DNA of 45,076 nt from Spirochaetia bacterium (GCA_009930325.1 RZYO01000008.1:1-45076), one strand, 5' to 3'. Positions 24,962 to 34,667 are shown, counted from the stretch's first letter. Notes: a model not told the origin generated them from the sequence alone. Program-made: numbers and translations.

Positions 24962-27904
24962 TTATACTGGTAACATACTAATGTGATTATCATCCATTTC
25001 AAGCTGCTCTTTTTCATTATCAAAAGTTTTTTTATCACAGAAAAAAGCTAAAGAATAATTTTGTTCTTCCATCAAAGCTTTTGCTTGATTTAATATATCA
25101 TTAGAATCAACTTGCAAAATTGTGGTTCTTGAGTCCTTTCTTAATTTATCATTAATATTATAAAGAATTCTTCTAAAATCTATAATACTAGTTTTATCAG
25201 GGCCATAAGGTTTTAAATCATTAGCAACGTTACTTATTATTGCATCTTCAATTAAAGAATTATCGACAAGTGTCTCACTATATTTTTGTAAAGATTTTTT
25301 ATAAGTATCAAAAGTTAAAGATAGATTTGGATCACTTGCTGAAATAAAAATAAATAACCTTTCTAAACTCTCAACATGACAATCAACACCATAAGCCCCA
25401 CCCAAAACTCTTATTTCATTCCACAAATCATTACCAGACAAAATGGAAGAAAAAATTCTCTGTATTGAATTTTCTTTAGTTCCTAAAGCCTTCGCAGGAA
25501 TTACATAACTCGTATGATTAACTGAAGAAGGTAAAATAAAAGCTTTTTTTGATTTAACTAATAAGTGATTATAACAAGCATTTTTTGATTGATTTAATAA
25601 ATAATCATCTTTTACTTCAAAGTCACAAATAAAGTTACTTAAAGAATTATTACAAATATCAAATAAATCTTCATCACATGTAACATGAACTTCAAACCTT
25701 AATCGATTATTAATTTTTTGTTTAAGGTTGTCTAATTCAAGAGCAAGAGATGATACATCTTCTCTTTTTATCGATTCTAGGAATAGCCATTGACTAATTC
25801 CTAACAACTGCTCTATTAATTTGGCATTATCAGAATAAGCGCTTGAAGCAGAAATAGTTGCAAATCTATATCCTGAACTTGCGGCAATTGATTTATAAGT
25901 ATTTCTTAGGTCTGTTATCGAGTTCCAGATATCTTTATAATCATCAACATGTGATTCCTTTAGGATTTCCTTTGTTAATTCAATAGCATTCTCAATGTCT
26001 TCTTTAAGCATTTTAACTCTTAAAATTATGCCTAAACATGTAGATAAATCTGTCTTTGAACCACCTTCTAGTGAAATATTAAATCCCCCTGTATTGTGCA
26101 TTACTTTAGTCATTACTTTTGTATTATCCATATCGGCAACTGAACAAGTTTCTAATATTTTTGTATAAAGAGGGAGAAGCATTATTTCTCTTTCACTTAA
26201 ATCTTCAAGATGTATGAAAAAATCAAAATAGACAATTGAATTTGTAGAAGTTTTCATCAACCAAACAGGAATGTTATTATTTTCATATTTTTTATGCTGA
26301 TAACAACGAATATCCTTAGGTAAATCATCAATAGATAGTTTTGGAACTTTTGCTAAATCTTCAACAGAATCTCCAATATTTTGATAATTATTAAAAGAAA
26401 TAGTTTTCTCTTTATAATAAGTTTTATCATGATCTTCTAACTTATCTGTTTTTTCTTTTATTTTTTTAGCTAATTTATCATTATACTTATCCATTGCTGA
26501 AGAATCTGGATTTGCTACAAATAATAATCTATGATTATTTTTAATTACATTAAGATCTAACCATTCTTCTAAATAGTTTGGATTTTCATTCATTTTAAGC
26601 TGTAATTCTTCAACTGCTTTGCTATATTCAATAGTGCTTCTTGGGGATAACCCTCTTAACCAACCTCTTAATGCTCTTTTTAAAGAAATTAAACCCATTG
26701 GACCAGAAGATGCTTTTTCATGTATTTGGAAACTAAGGCGTTTGAATGTCGCAGCAACTAATTCTTTATCAAAACCAGTTTCAACAATTTTTATTAGTTG
26801 TTTTAAAATGAATTTTTCTATTTGTTCAGGCTCTTTATCTTTTACTCCAGAAAAAGCAATAATTAAAGGCATTAATGAAAAATCAGTGCTTATTCCACTA
26901 ATATTTGATACATCATCACCAAGTTTTGAATCTATCATTGCTTTATATAAAGGGCAACCTGTAGACCCTAACAACAATTCATATATGAAGGATAAAGTAA
27001 TAACCTCAAGAGGTATAGATGAGTCTGTAGTAACAAAGGAAGTTGCAACGATTGAACCAGAATTAGAATCACTACTTGGACAATCCACACTTAATGTTCT
27101 AGGCTCATTCCATCTTTTTGGAATTAAATTTCCTTTAGACACATTTATTTTAGCACATGCAGATAAATAATCTTTATTCAGCAATTCCAAATATTTTTCT
27201 ATTTTTACATTTCCATATATAAATAATTTTGAATTAGTTGGATGATAATACTGCATATAAAATGCCTTAAATTTTATATAATCTAAATCAACAATAGATA
27301 AAGGTTCTCCACCAGAATTAAAATTATAAGGTGTATCAGGAAACAAACTCCTTAGACATAAATTATTAGCAACATAATCACCATCATTCTTATCACCTAA
27401 CATTTCATTAAAAACAACGCCCTTATATGCAAAATCGCCATCTTCATTACAATTTAATCGAATTCCCTCCTGCATAAAAGTTTCTTCTCTAAGTAAAGGG
27501 GCAAAAACAGCATCAGTATAAACTTCAAAGATATTATCAAAATCTTTGATAAGAGGGCTAGCTGCAGGATATAAAGTTTTTGTTGGATAAGTCAGTGCAT
27601 TCATAAAAGTACAAGCACTACCTTTTTGCAATTGCATAAAAGGATCTCTTATGGGATATTTTTTTGATCCGGATAAAACACTATGTTCAATAATATGTGC
27701 TACACCAGTATTATCATTAGGTATAGTCTCAAAAATATATGAAAAAAATAATTCTTGATCAGCGTTTAGGACATGATAAACTTCCATACTTGTTGCTTCA
27801 TGCCTATATAATAATCCAAAACCTTCATATTCACTTAGTTTCTCAATTTCAATTAGTTTAAACCCAAAAAGCTCATCACCAATTTTTTTATCTTGAAGTT
27901 CCAT
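24962..27904 (-). CDS. M16C-family zinc metallopeptidase (PreP/insulinase-like)
   Basis: I start at ATG 27904 (980 aa), which has GGAGG upstream; ten more codons in frame upstream lack one. The inverted zinc motif HIIEH lies at residues 70-74 (AHIIEHSVLSG), and the downstream acidic ligand region is GVVFNEMLGDKND. The length and the four-domain layout fit the M16C subfamily, presequence-peptidase-like enzymes that form a closed chamber to degrade short unstructured peptides. There is no signal peptide, so it is probably cytoplasmic. A role in peptide turnover parallels pepT nearby. Confidence 0.93.
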   Translation of the reverse strand: MELQDKKIGDELFGFKLIEIEKLSEYEGFGLLYRHEATSMEVYHVLNADQELFFSYIFETIPNDNTGVAHIIEHSVLSGSKKYPIRDPFMQLQKGSACTFMNALTYPTKTLYPAASPLIKDFDNIFEVYTDAVFAPLLREETFMQEGIRLNCNEDGDFAYKGVVFNEMLGDKNDGDYVANNLCLRSLFPDTPYNFNSGGEPLSIVDLDYIKFKAFYMQYYHPTNSKLFIYGNVKIEKYLELLNKDYLSACAKINVSKGNLIPKRWNEPRTLSVDCPSSDSNSGSIVATSFVTTDSSIPLEVITLSFIYELLLGSTGCPLYKAMIDSKLGDDVSNISGISTDFSLMPLIIAFSGVKDKEPEQIEKFILKQLIKIVETGFDKELVAATFKRLSFQIHEKASSGPMGLISLKRALRGWLRGLSPRSTIEYSKAVEELQLKMNENPNYLEEWLDLNVIKNNHRLLFVANPDSSAMDKYNDKLAKKIKEKTDKLEDHDKTYYKEKTISFNNYQNIGDSVEDLAKVPKLSIDDLPKDIRCYQHKKYENNNIPVWLMKTSTNSIVYFDFFIHLEDLSEREIMLLPLYTKILETCSVADMDNTKVMTKVMHNTGGFNISLEGGSKTDLSTCLGIILRVKMLKEDIENAIELTKEILKESHVDDYKDIWNSITDLRNTYKSIAASSGYRFATISASSAYSDNAKLIEQLLGISQWLFLESIKREDVSSLALELDNLKQKINNRLRFEVHVTCDEDLFDICNNSLSNFICDFEVKDDYLLNQSKNACYNHLLVKSKKAFILPSSVNHTSYVIPAKALGTKENSIQRIFSSILSGNDLWNEIRVLGGAYGVDCHVESLERLFIFISASDPNLSLTFDTYKKSLQKYSETLVDNSLIEDAIISNVANDLKPYGPDKTSIIDFRRILYNINDKLRKDSRTTILQVDSNDILNQAKALMEEQNYSLAFFCDKKTFDNEKEQLEMDDNHISMLPV

Positions 27905-27981
27905 CAAAACTCCTCCGCAATTTAAAGCTATCAAAAGCGCCTATGTTTTGCAAGTTATTTTTATTATCATTATATAAATCT

Positions 27982-27990
27982 TGCTAAAAT
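27982..27990 (+). promoter_or_regulatory. Extended -10 box of a putative leaderless transcript (GDPD gene)
   Basis: TGC-TAAAAT (extended -10 pattern TGnTAAAAT) ends 7 bases before the ATG at 27998. No Shine-Dalgarno sequence is present. Confidence 0.5.
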
Positions 27991-27997
27991 AAAAAAT

Positions 27998-28786
27998 ATG
28001 AATTATGTTTTATCTATGCGATCATTTTATCAATATAAAAATAAACCAATTCTTTTTGCTCACAGAGGCATGAATACTTTTGCTCCAGAAAATACAATAC
28101 AGGCTTTTCAACTTTGTCTCGAAAATAATATCCCTGCAATTGAACTAGATGTCCATATTATAAAATCAGGAGAACTTGTTGTTATTCATGATTCTTCAAC
28201 AAAACGATTAACTAATAAAGATTATACAATAGAAAACCTTACTTTAGCAGAAATAAAAGAATTAGATGTAGGGCTTTATAAAGATGAATCTTTCAGAAAT
28301 ACAAGAATCCCAACTCTTGAAGAAGTTTTTCAAATATTTTCCAACAATCTTTTGTATGATATTGAAATAAAAAGCAACAAAATACAAAACAAAGAATTAT
28401 CAAAAAAACTTTGGCAATTAATAAGAAAATACAAACTTGAATTTAATGTAATTGTAACATCCTTTAATCCATTTGCTATGAGATCTTTTGAAGAGGTTTC
28501 AAAGCATTCACTTCTTGAAGGTATAATATATTCAAAAGATAATACTGTTCCTTTTTATTTGAGAAAAGGCTATGGTGCTAAATTGTTCCAATGTAACATT
28601 GCTAAACCAGAATTAAATCTAATTAACAATCATTTATTCCATAATTGTGAAGAGAACAATATGAGAATACTTCCTTGGTGTGTAGATGATGTAGAAGTTG
28701 CAAAAGATTTAGTAAATAAAAAAGTATTTGGAATTATTTCAAATGTCCCCGAAATAATTATGAAAACAAATCTATTCAAACAATAA
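27998..28786 (+). CDS. Glycerophosphodiester phosphodiesterase (GDPD family)
   Basis: This 262-residue enzyme hydrolyses glycerophosphodiesters to glycerol-3-phosphate and an alcohol. Motifs are FAHRGMNTFAPENTIQAF (His22, Arg23), AIELDVHIIKSGELVVIHD (Glu49, Asp51, His64), YDIEIKSNK and the late GIISNVPEI. No signal peptide is seen, so it probably works in the cytoplasm on lipid breakdown products. An alternative start at Met7 (28016) is possible. Its 3' end is 6 bases from the convergent lipoprotein gene, with no clear terminator. Confidence 0.9.
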   Translation: MNYVLSMRSFYQYKNKPILFAHRGMNTFAPENTIQAFQLCLENNIPAIELDVHIIKSGELVVIHDSSTKRLTNKDYTIENLTLAEIKELDVGLYKDESFRNTRIPTLEEVFQIFSNNLLYDIEIKSNKIQNKELSKKLWQLIRKYKLEFNVIVTSFNPFAMRSFEEVSKHSLLEGIIYSKDNTVPFYLRKGYGAKLFQCNIAKPELNLINNHLFHNCEENNMRILPWCVDDVEVAKDLVNKKVFGIISNVPEIIMKTNLFKQ

Positions 28787-28792
28787 ATTATT

Positions 28793-30124
28793 TTATAAAT
28801 AGTTATGATAAGTTTTCTTTGCAACATTTATTAATGATTGATTTTCACTTTCTTCCATTGTATCAGCTATAGCAATAGAATCTATTAAATTGCTATCATA
28901 TATTTTTAAAAGATTACTTAAATCATATATTTCTAAGCTTCCATGAGAGAGTGCATATGGTTTTATTCCATTTTCTTCATTTACTAATTCAGCTTTAAAA
29001 ACAAATAAATAATCACCCAAATATTGAAATTGTTCTAAATTATTTGTATCTATATTTTCTTTAAGAATTACATTTGCATTTTGCTTTATTAGCATATTGG
29101 TAAAAAAATCTTGAGTTACACTTTCTCGCTCTTCCTGATTAAATCCATTTTCAGTGGTTGAAAGAATAACTGTTTTCCCTTCAAAATCAGAAATTTGAGA
29201 ATACGAAAAAACCCTTTCATTAATAGCCTTTTCAATTGATTGAACGGCAACAATGTATCTTTTATTATTTAAGACTTTAAGTTGTTCTTCAAAGTCTAAT
29301 TTAAAAATAATTACTCCTTTCTTATTTATATTTTTATCATCTAGTAAAAAGGTATAATTACTATTTTTTATTGGAATCAATTCTTGTTTAACTAGATAAT
29401 TATTATAATTCAAATCAAGAGCATTATAAATTGCTAATATTTTTGCTCCTTGAACAGTTGGATCGATTAATCCTTGATCCCTATTTAATCTAATTTCTAA
29501 ACTATTAATATTATTCTTTGCATATACTCTAATATTTAAAGAATTAATTCTAGAAATAATTATTTCTAAAAAATTATCTGCTTCAATATCAAAGCCATTG
29601 TCTTTTGCATTTATATAAGCAGTGATTAATAAATCAATTGATTTATAATCTTTATTATCTCTATAAGCTAAATTACTTTCAGTTTCCAAAGAAGTTAATT
29701 TTTTTGAAATAGAAGCATCTATTTCAGTTTTTTTCAAAACACTCTTTTCAAAATTTACTTTATTTGCAGATAATAGATAATAGATTTTATAAGAAGTATC
29801 TCTTTGTTGCTCTGCATACCTTTTTATAATTCTTAATTCTAATGGACTATAATAAAAATTTTCAATTAAATCATTAATAAATTTACTCTTATCTTCAATA
29901 TTAACTGTTTTATTTAATTCAAAATAAAAATCATCTATTGCATTATTTTTTGCAGAATCTAAAGATAGCCCCTCCCCTGAAATAATATAATATGTAATAT
30001 TGTCATCAATTATCTCATTTGTAATCCAAGAAGGCTTTTCGTCTAAAATAATATTTTCATTACTACTAGCACATGAGGTAAAAAATATCAAACACAATAT
30101 AAATAATAAAAATATTTTCTTCAT
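28793..30124 (-). CDS. Lipoprotein with an LPP20-like N-terminal region
   Basis: This 443-residue predicted lipoprotein has lipobox FTSC (Cys18) and AAGGAGG before ATG. Residues 25-140 read KPSWITNEI..., then YYIISGEGLSLDSAKNNAIDDF, the pattern of LPP20-type domains (PxW, G.G.s...A...A). The rest is not recognised and is alternating polar/hydrophobic, probably beta-rich. It follows another exported protein gene and pepT on the same strand and is likely the last gene of that transcript. Confidence 0.65.
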   Translation of the reverse strand: MKKIFLLFILCLIFFTSCASSNENIILDEKPSWITNEIIDDNITYYIISGEGLSLDSAKNNAIDDFYFELNKTVNIEDKSKFINDLIENFYYSPLELRIIKRYAEQQRDTSYKIYYLLSANKVNFEKSVLKKTEIDASISKKLTSLETESNLAYRDNKDYKSIDLLITAYINAKDNGFDIEADNFLEIIISRINSLNIRVYAKNNINSLEIRLNRDQGLIDPTVQGAKILAIYNALDLNYNNYLVKQELIPIKNSNYTFLLDDKNINKKGVIIFKLDFEEQLKVLNNKRYIVAVQSIEKAINERVFSYSQISDFEGKTVILSTTENGFNQEERESVTQDFFTNMLIKQNANVILKENIDTNNLEQFQYLGDYLFVFKAELVNEENGIKPYALSHGSLEIYDLSNLLKIYDSNLIDSIAIADTMEESENQSLINVAKKTYHNYL

Positions 30125-30170
30125 TTCATCCTCCTTGTATATTTTATCATTATTTTAGTTAATAACAAGA

Positions 30171-31187
30171 TTAAAGCATATATTCAAAAGCAATAAGTAA
30201 ATTATTATAACTTTCATTATACGAATCTATTTTATATGCAAATGCAATTTTAAAACTTGAATTTAAATATATTTTATATCCAAGTTCATATGCACTATGC
30301 ATATCAATTGAACTATTTAATATTATACCTATTTTGACTTTTGAAAAAATACTTGAATTCCTTAATATCTTTTTTTGAGAAAATAAAGAAGAAAGGGGTA
30401 ATTCCAATAATAAATTAGAATCTAAACTATTTTTTTTTGTTGCCGTATTAATATCATAATAATATGTTGAAGAAAGCCCCATATATGTATTACCTAAAAA
30501 AGGAAAAATACTTTTCATATAATTATAATCCACACTTACTGAAAGAGTATTTAGCTTATAATCGTATGATGAAGATAAAGAAATTTGATTTTTTGGACCA
30601 TCTATAATTTGTGAATTTATTTGATTATTTGTATTATATAAATAATTAATGCTACCATATTCATCATATATTTGATTTATAACAGCTAAAGCTTTTTTTG
30701 TTGTATTATTTTGTAAATATATCAAATCACCTTCTCTATATTTATTATTACTATTAAAAAATGAATTAATATTATCAGAATATTTTAGAAAATACTCAAA
30801 GTTCTCTCTAAATATAGAAGACAAATCATGATAAAAAGCATTTATTAAAATCATCTGAAAACTATTGAATAATTCTTCTTCATCTTCATTTTTCAATTCA
30901 AAATAAATTGGTAATTTATTTTCATTGTATATTAAATTTCCATCAACAATTAGTTTATTATTTACATACGAAATAATATTTAATTTTATACGAAATGAAT
31001 CATTATCAAAAGACTCCTTTGTAGTAAATGAATATAAAGTTGAATCTAAAGCAAAAGCAATAGAGCTTTCCACTCTATTGCTAATGTCTGTGACACTATA
31101 ATTTTCTCTATCAAAATTATAATTAGATGAAAAAAGATTACTAATACTAATTATAAGAATGAGAACAAAAATAGTTAGTTTTTTCAT
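30171..31187 (-). CDS. Exported, probably outer-membrane, protein of unknown function
   Basis: This 338-residue protein has a signal peptide ending near NLFSS. I recognise no family. The second half (from about residue 200) has repeated amphipathic strands such as QISLSSSYDYKLNTLSVSVDY and MGLSSTYYYDINTAT, ending in an aromatic-containing strand (YNNLLIAFEYML), which suggests a small beta-barrel. The ATG follows the pepT stop directly (TAAATG), so translation is coupled. Confidence 0.6.
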   Translation of the reverse strand: MKKLTIFVLILIISISNLFSSNYNFDRENYSVTDISNRVESSIAFALDSTLYSFTTKESFDNDSFRIKLNIISYVNNKLIVDGNLIYNENKLPIYFELKNEDEEELFNSFQMILINAFYHDLSSIFRENFEYFLKYSDNINSFFNSNNKYREGDLIYLQNNTTKKALAVINQIYDEYGSINYLYNTNNQINSQIIDGPKNQISLSSSYDYKLNTLSVSVDYNYMKSIFPFLGNTYMGLSSTYYYDINTATKKNSLDSNLLLELPLSSLFSQKKILRNSSIFSKVKIGIILNSSIDMHSAYELGYKIYLNSSFKIAFAYKIDSYNESYNNLLIAFEYML

Positions 31188-32432
31188 TTATTTTTCAGCC
31201 CCAATTTTAATAATTTCTAAAATTAATTTTACTGCATCTTCCATAGCATTTAAAGCACACCATTCATAATAAGAATGATAATTATGCCCACCAGTGTAAA
31301 TATTAGGACATGGGATACCTTTTTCATTCGCCATTCTTGCACCATCAGTACCACCTCTTATTGGTGATTCGAATAGGGGCTGTTCTAATCTTCTTCCTGC
31401 CTCAAAAATACTATCTAAAACCTTTGGATTTTTCTTTGAAATATCCTTCATATTATAATATTGTCTCTTAAAATTTATTTCAGTCTTTCCACCTGGATAT
31501 ATCTGTTCTACCATACTACATAAAGATTTTAATACATTTTCTCTTCTCTCAATTTCACTTAACTCAAAATCTCTTAAATAAACTACAAGATGCGCTTCAT
31601 CATTTGTCGCATTTAACTCTAATGGACAATAATACCCATCTCTATTATCTGTAGCTTCTGGACTTTCAGCTTGTGGTAAGCTATTAACAAGGGTTGTTGC
31701 CATAGTCAAAGCATTGACCATTTTACCTTTAGCTGCGCCTAAATGATAAGAAACACCTTTAAAATCTATAGATACCTTACTTGCATTAAAACATTCACTT
31801 TCAATTTCATACCGAGTTCCACCATCAATTGTATAACAGTAATCACAATGTATTCTTTCATAAGGAAAGGCATCCATACCACAACCTGTTTCTTCATCAC
31901 AAGTGAATATGATTTCAATTTCTCCATGTTTAATATCTTTGTTTTCAACTAAAATCTTAGCAATTGTCATTATCTCGCTAACACCGGCTTTATCATCTGC
32001 ACCTAATAAAGTATTCCCATCAGATGTAAATATTGTAGAATTAATATAATTTTCTAATTCTGGATTATCATCTTTTTTTATTATTCTTGAAGAATTTCCT
32101 AAAACAATATCTTTTCCATCATATTTTTCAATTACCTGAGGCTTTACACCATTGCCTTCTACATCATCAGCAGTATCTACATGAGCCATCAAACCAATAC
32201 AAGGGGCACCTTCTACGGTAGCAGGAATATGCGCGACTAAAACACCTTCTTTACCAACACTTACATCTTCAATATTTAATTTTTCTAAATCTGCTTTTAG
32301 CATATTTATCAAATCAAGCTGGTTCAAACTTGAAGGATGTTGAAATTCTGCTTTCTTCTCATCACTCATTGTGTCAACCACAGTATATTTTAAAAAATTT
32401 GTTTTCAAATCTTCTTTTAAATTTATAAACAT
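31188..32432 (-). CDS. pepT: Peptidase T (tripeptide aminopeptidase)
   Basis: This 414-residue M20-family cytoplasmic peptidase removes the N-terminal residue of tripeptides. The two-zinc site residues are all visible: His84/Asp86 (LMAHVDTADDV), Asp147 (LLGADDKAG), Glu181 and Glu182 (TCDEETGCGM), Asp204 (YTIDGG) and the late His of GGHNYHSYYEW. RGGTDGARM is also typical. AGGAG precedes ATG, and a long perfect inverted repeat lies just upstream. It is the first gene of a three-gene unit with two exported proteins of unknown role. Confidence 0.95.
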   Translation of the reverse strand: MFINLKEDLKTNFLKYTVVDTMSDEKKAEFQHPSSLNQLDLINMLKADLEKLNIEDVSVGKEGVLVAHIPATVEGAPCIGLMAHVDTADDVEGNGVKPQVIEKYDGKDIVLGNSSRIIKKDDNPELENYINSTIFTSDGNTLLGADDKAGVSEIMTIAKILVENKDIKHGEIEIIFTCDEETGCGMDAFPYERIHCDYCYTIDGGTRYEIESECFNASKVSIDFKGVSYHLGAAKGKMVNALTMATTLVNSLPQAESPEATDNRDGYYCPLELNATNDEAHLVVYLRDFELSEIERRENVLKSLCSMVEQIYPGGKTEINFKRQYYNMKDISKKNPKVLDSIFEAGRRLEQPLFESPIRGGTDGARMANEKGIPCPNIYTGGHNYHSYYEWCALNAMEDAVKLILEIIKIGAEK

Positions 32433-32444
32433 TTTCTACTCCTA

Positions 32445-32488
32445 TTTCTATATTACTTTGTTTATTATTACACAAAGTAATATAGAAA
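32445..32488. repeat. 17-bp perfect inverted repeat directly upstream of pepT
   Basis: TTTCTATATTACTTTGT (32445-32461) and its exact complement (32472-32488) flank a 10-base spacer. The repeat ends two bases from the pepT Shine-Dalgarno sequence. It contains a TATATT that could be a -10 box, so it may be an operator or an mRNA hairpin. It has no T-tract. Confidence 0.8.
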
Positions 32489-32504
32489 ACAATTAACAGA
32501 ATTG

Positions 32505-32536
32505 AAAAATATCACGCTAGAGAAAACTAGCGTGAT
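32505..32536 (-). terminator. Terminator of the 32542-33387 lipoprotein gene
   Basis: ATCACGCTAG (32511-32520) pairs perfectly with CTAGCGTGAT (32527-32536) over 10 bp across a 6-base loop. On the minus strand T5 follows. Confidence 0.85.
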
Positions 32537-32541
32537 AATTA

Positions 32542-33387
32542 TTAAACTGAAAAATTATATTTTTTCAGCATTGGCTTTACCATATCAATTACCTGGTACA
32601 TTGAAAAAACACAAATCATTATCCCTGTTACAATAGGAGACCTTTTCATTGTTGTACCTACAGCAATCATGCTATTTGCAAGAGCAAATGAAACTTGAGG
32701 TTCAGACGAAATCTCAGTGACCCATTGAGCAAATGATTCTTGAGCTTCACCTCCATACTTATAATATTGGTAAAGACTCATTACGGTGCAAGAAAAAACT
32801 CCAGCTGCAACACTTATTGCTGAGGCAGCTGAAACTTTTCCCCAAAACATTGTTTTTGGCATAAAAGCATATACAATCCCAGCAGTAAATAAAACAAAAC
32901 TTCTAGTTACAAGTTTCCTCAAATCTTTTTGAAATGCAATTTGTTGACTTGGTGGAATTGTCTTACTAATCTGCACTATATCTTTTTTAATGAAGTTTTT
33001 TGTAGAATATAATTTTTCATCAATTTTAATTGCTTCTGATTCTGGCAAAAGAGCTTTTGCTTGAGAAGCAATTTCATCAATATTTTGATCATAATCAATT
33101 GCAATACTATAATTAAATCTTAAATATTGTTCTCCTTGTTCTTCATCCATAGCATTTAATACAACCTGTTCCCCATTAATTTCTTTAATATCAATATCCC
33201 GACTATTTTCTTCAAAATAAGGTGATACTACTTCTAATTGTTCATCAACTATTTTTGCAACAGAAGAAACCAATTTTTCATCACTTATTTTCTTTGTGAT
33301 ACTTCTATCTAAAGCAAAAGAACAACCACTTAAAACAAAAACTAAAATTGAAACAATAAATATTTCAAAAATTCTTTTTACTTTCAT
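32542..33387 (-). CDS. Lipoprotein of unknown function with central hydrophobic segments
   Basis: This 281-residue protein has lipobox LSGC (Cys22). The first 150 mature residues are acidic and soluble; the second half has two or three hydrophobic segments (FVLFTAGIVYAFM, VSAASAISVAAGVFSC, VTGIMICVFSMYQVI), which is unusual for a lipoprotein. I do not recognise a family. AGGAGG lies 27 bases from the ATG with a perfect small hairpin between them, which may bring the two together. No better start codon lies nearer. Confidence 0.65.
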   Translation of the reverse strand: MKVKRIFEIFIVSILVFVLSGCSFALDRSITKKISDEKLVSSVAKIVDEQLEVVSPYFEENSRDIDIKEINGEQVVLNAMDEEQGEQYLRFNYSIAIDYDQNIDEIASQAKALLPESEAIKIDEKLYSTKNFIKKDIVQISKTIPPSQQIAFQKDLRKLVTRSFVLFTAGIVYAFMPKTMFWGKVSAASAISVAAGVFSCTVMSLYQYYKYGGEAQESFAQWVTEISSEPQVSFALANSMIAVGTTMKRSPIVTGIMICVFSMYQVIDMVKPMLKKYNFSV

Positions 33388-33396
33388 AATTTTTTT

Positions 33397-33411
33397 GATA
33401 GCTAAGCTATC
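33397..33411 (-). promoter_or_regulatory. Hairpin between the Shine-Dalgarno sequence and start codon
   Basis: GATAGC-TTA-GCTATC (minus strand) sits between AGGAGG (33420-33415) and the ATG at 33387. Folding would cut the spacing from 27 to about 12 bases. Confidence 0.55.
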
Positions 33412-33445
33412 TTTCCTCCTCTTTCTTTATTTATTTTGATTTTTA

Positions 33446-33985
33446 TTATTTAAAAACCAATATTTTATAACCAATTAATAACGAAGCACGAATTGAAGGA
33501 AAATCTGTAAAACTATCTTTTAAGGCAATGATACTATCTTCATAAATTCCATTTAAATTAAAAAATGATATAGCTGGTTCAATAAAGAAATTATTCGAAA
33601 TATTATAAGTATACCCAAAAGAGAGTTTATCTAAATATTCAACATTCTCAAAAGGAGCATCATAACCACTCAAATATTCAATTTTTACTAAAGAAAAAGA
33701 AACATATATACCATTGAATAATGGCCGGTATAAGAAATCAATAGAACCACCAATGCCTACTATATCTATGCTATTATCTAATGGAAAAATAACATTTACT
33801 GGGATTCTTAAAGAAAAATCTGAAGTAACATTTAAAGAAAATGTAATCTCATTATAAATAATATCATCAAACAAGGGGTCAAAATATGCTAAATCTAATG
33901 CTACATCTAATGTAGATGGTTCTTCACTTGCAAAAAGATTTGATGAAACAATAACAACAAAAAATAAAAAAACTATCTTCTTCAT
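33446..33985 (-). CDS. Exported beta-barrel-like protein of unknown function
   Basis: This 179-residue protein has a signal peptide ending LFA-SEE. The rest alternates hydrophobic and polar residues in short strands (ITFSLNVTSDFSLRIPVNVIF, GIGGSIDFLYRPLF, KLSFGYTYNISNNFFIEPAISFF), compatible with an eight-strand outer-membrane barrel. There is no family match I can name. GGAG precedes ATG. Confidence 0.6.
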   Translation of the reverse strand: MKKIVFLFFVVIVSSNLFASEEPSTLDVALDLAYFDPLFDDIIYNEITFSLNVTSDFSLRIPVNVIFPLDNSIDIVGIGGSIDFLYRPLFNGIYVSFSLVKIEYLSGYDAPFENVEYLDKLSFGYTYNISNNFFIEPAISFFNLNGIYEDSIIALKDSFTDFPSIRASLLIGYKILVFK

Positions 33986-34065
33986 AATTTTCTCCTACTT
34001 GTAAATTAGTAGCGAGAAAACAATTTGAAAATAGTTTAAAGTTCTTAAGTATTCTTACTTATTTT

Positions 34066-34545
34066 TTATTTTTGAAAATCTAAAGCTTTAATAAAATCAT
34101 CTTGATTTACTTTTAAAAAATATGTAACAAATTCATATATTTGTTCATCACAAATAAATTTAAAGCCATGTCTTTTTGTTGATATTTTCCCAAACTCAAT
34201 GCTATCAATTTCATTTATTTCTTTTGACCAAGATAGTACAACTTTTCCTTTTTGCTTTGTATAAAGTAAAACCGTTGAATTATATATTACAAGTCGTCCA
34301 CGAAGAAAATCATTGTTTGCATCAAAAGGAACTTTTTCACATAATATCGAGAAATCAAAAGAATCTTTAATTATATTAGAAACGGCTTTTTTACTCACGT
34401 AGTATTCACTCATCAAGTATAAAAAAACAACAAAAAATAACAAAAGGAATAATAACCAATAATTAAGTACACCAATCACAGTTCTTGGAATAAAAACTAA
34501 AACAAAAAAAATTAAAATAATTAAAACTCTAAATACATGTTTCAA
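34066..34545 (-). CDS. Small membrane protein with a soluble C-terminal domain, unknown function
   Basis: This 159-residue protein starts at TTG (34545), with AAGGAG 8 bases upstream; no in-frame ATG is better placed. Two transmembrane helices lie at about 6-24 and 28-46. They are followed by a strand-rich domain (DFLRGRLVIYNSTVLLYTKQKGKVVLSW, then SIEFGKISTKRHGFKFIC), a PH-like pattern reminiscent of YcxB/bPH-type proteins, without certainty. Confidence 0.6.
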   Translation of the reverse strand: MKHVFRVLIILIFFVLVFIPRTVIGVLNYWLLFLLLFFVVFLYLMSEYYVSKKAVSNIIKDSFDFSILCEKVPFDANNDFLRGRLVIYNSTVLLYTKQKGKVVLSWSKEINEIDSIEFGKISTKRHGFKFICDEQIYEFVTYFLKVNQDDFIKALDFQK

Positions 34546-34667
34546 AATATTTGCTCCTTGTATATAAGATATTTCAGATTATATACTTTATCAATATAAA
34601 CAAAAAATTAGAAAAAAAATAAGGCATTTAGAAAAAATTTTTCATTAAAGCTCAATAGGAGGCTTTT

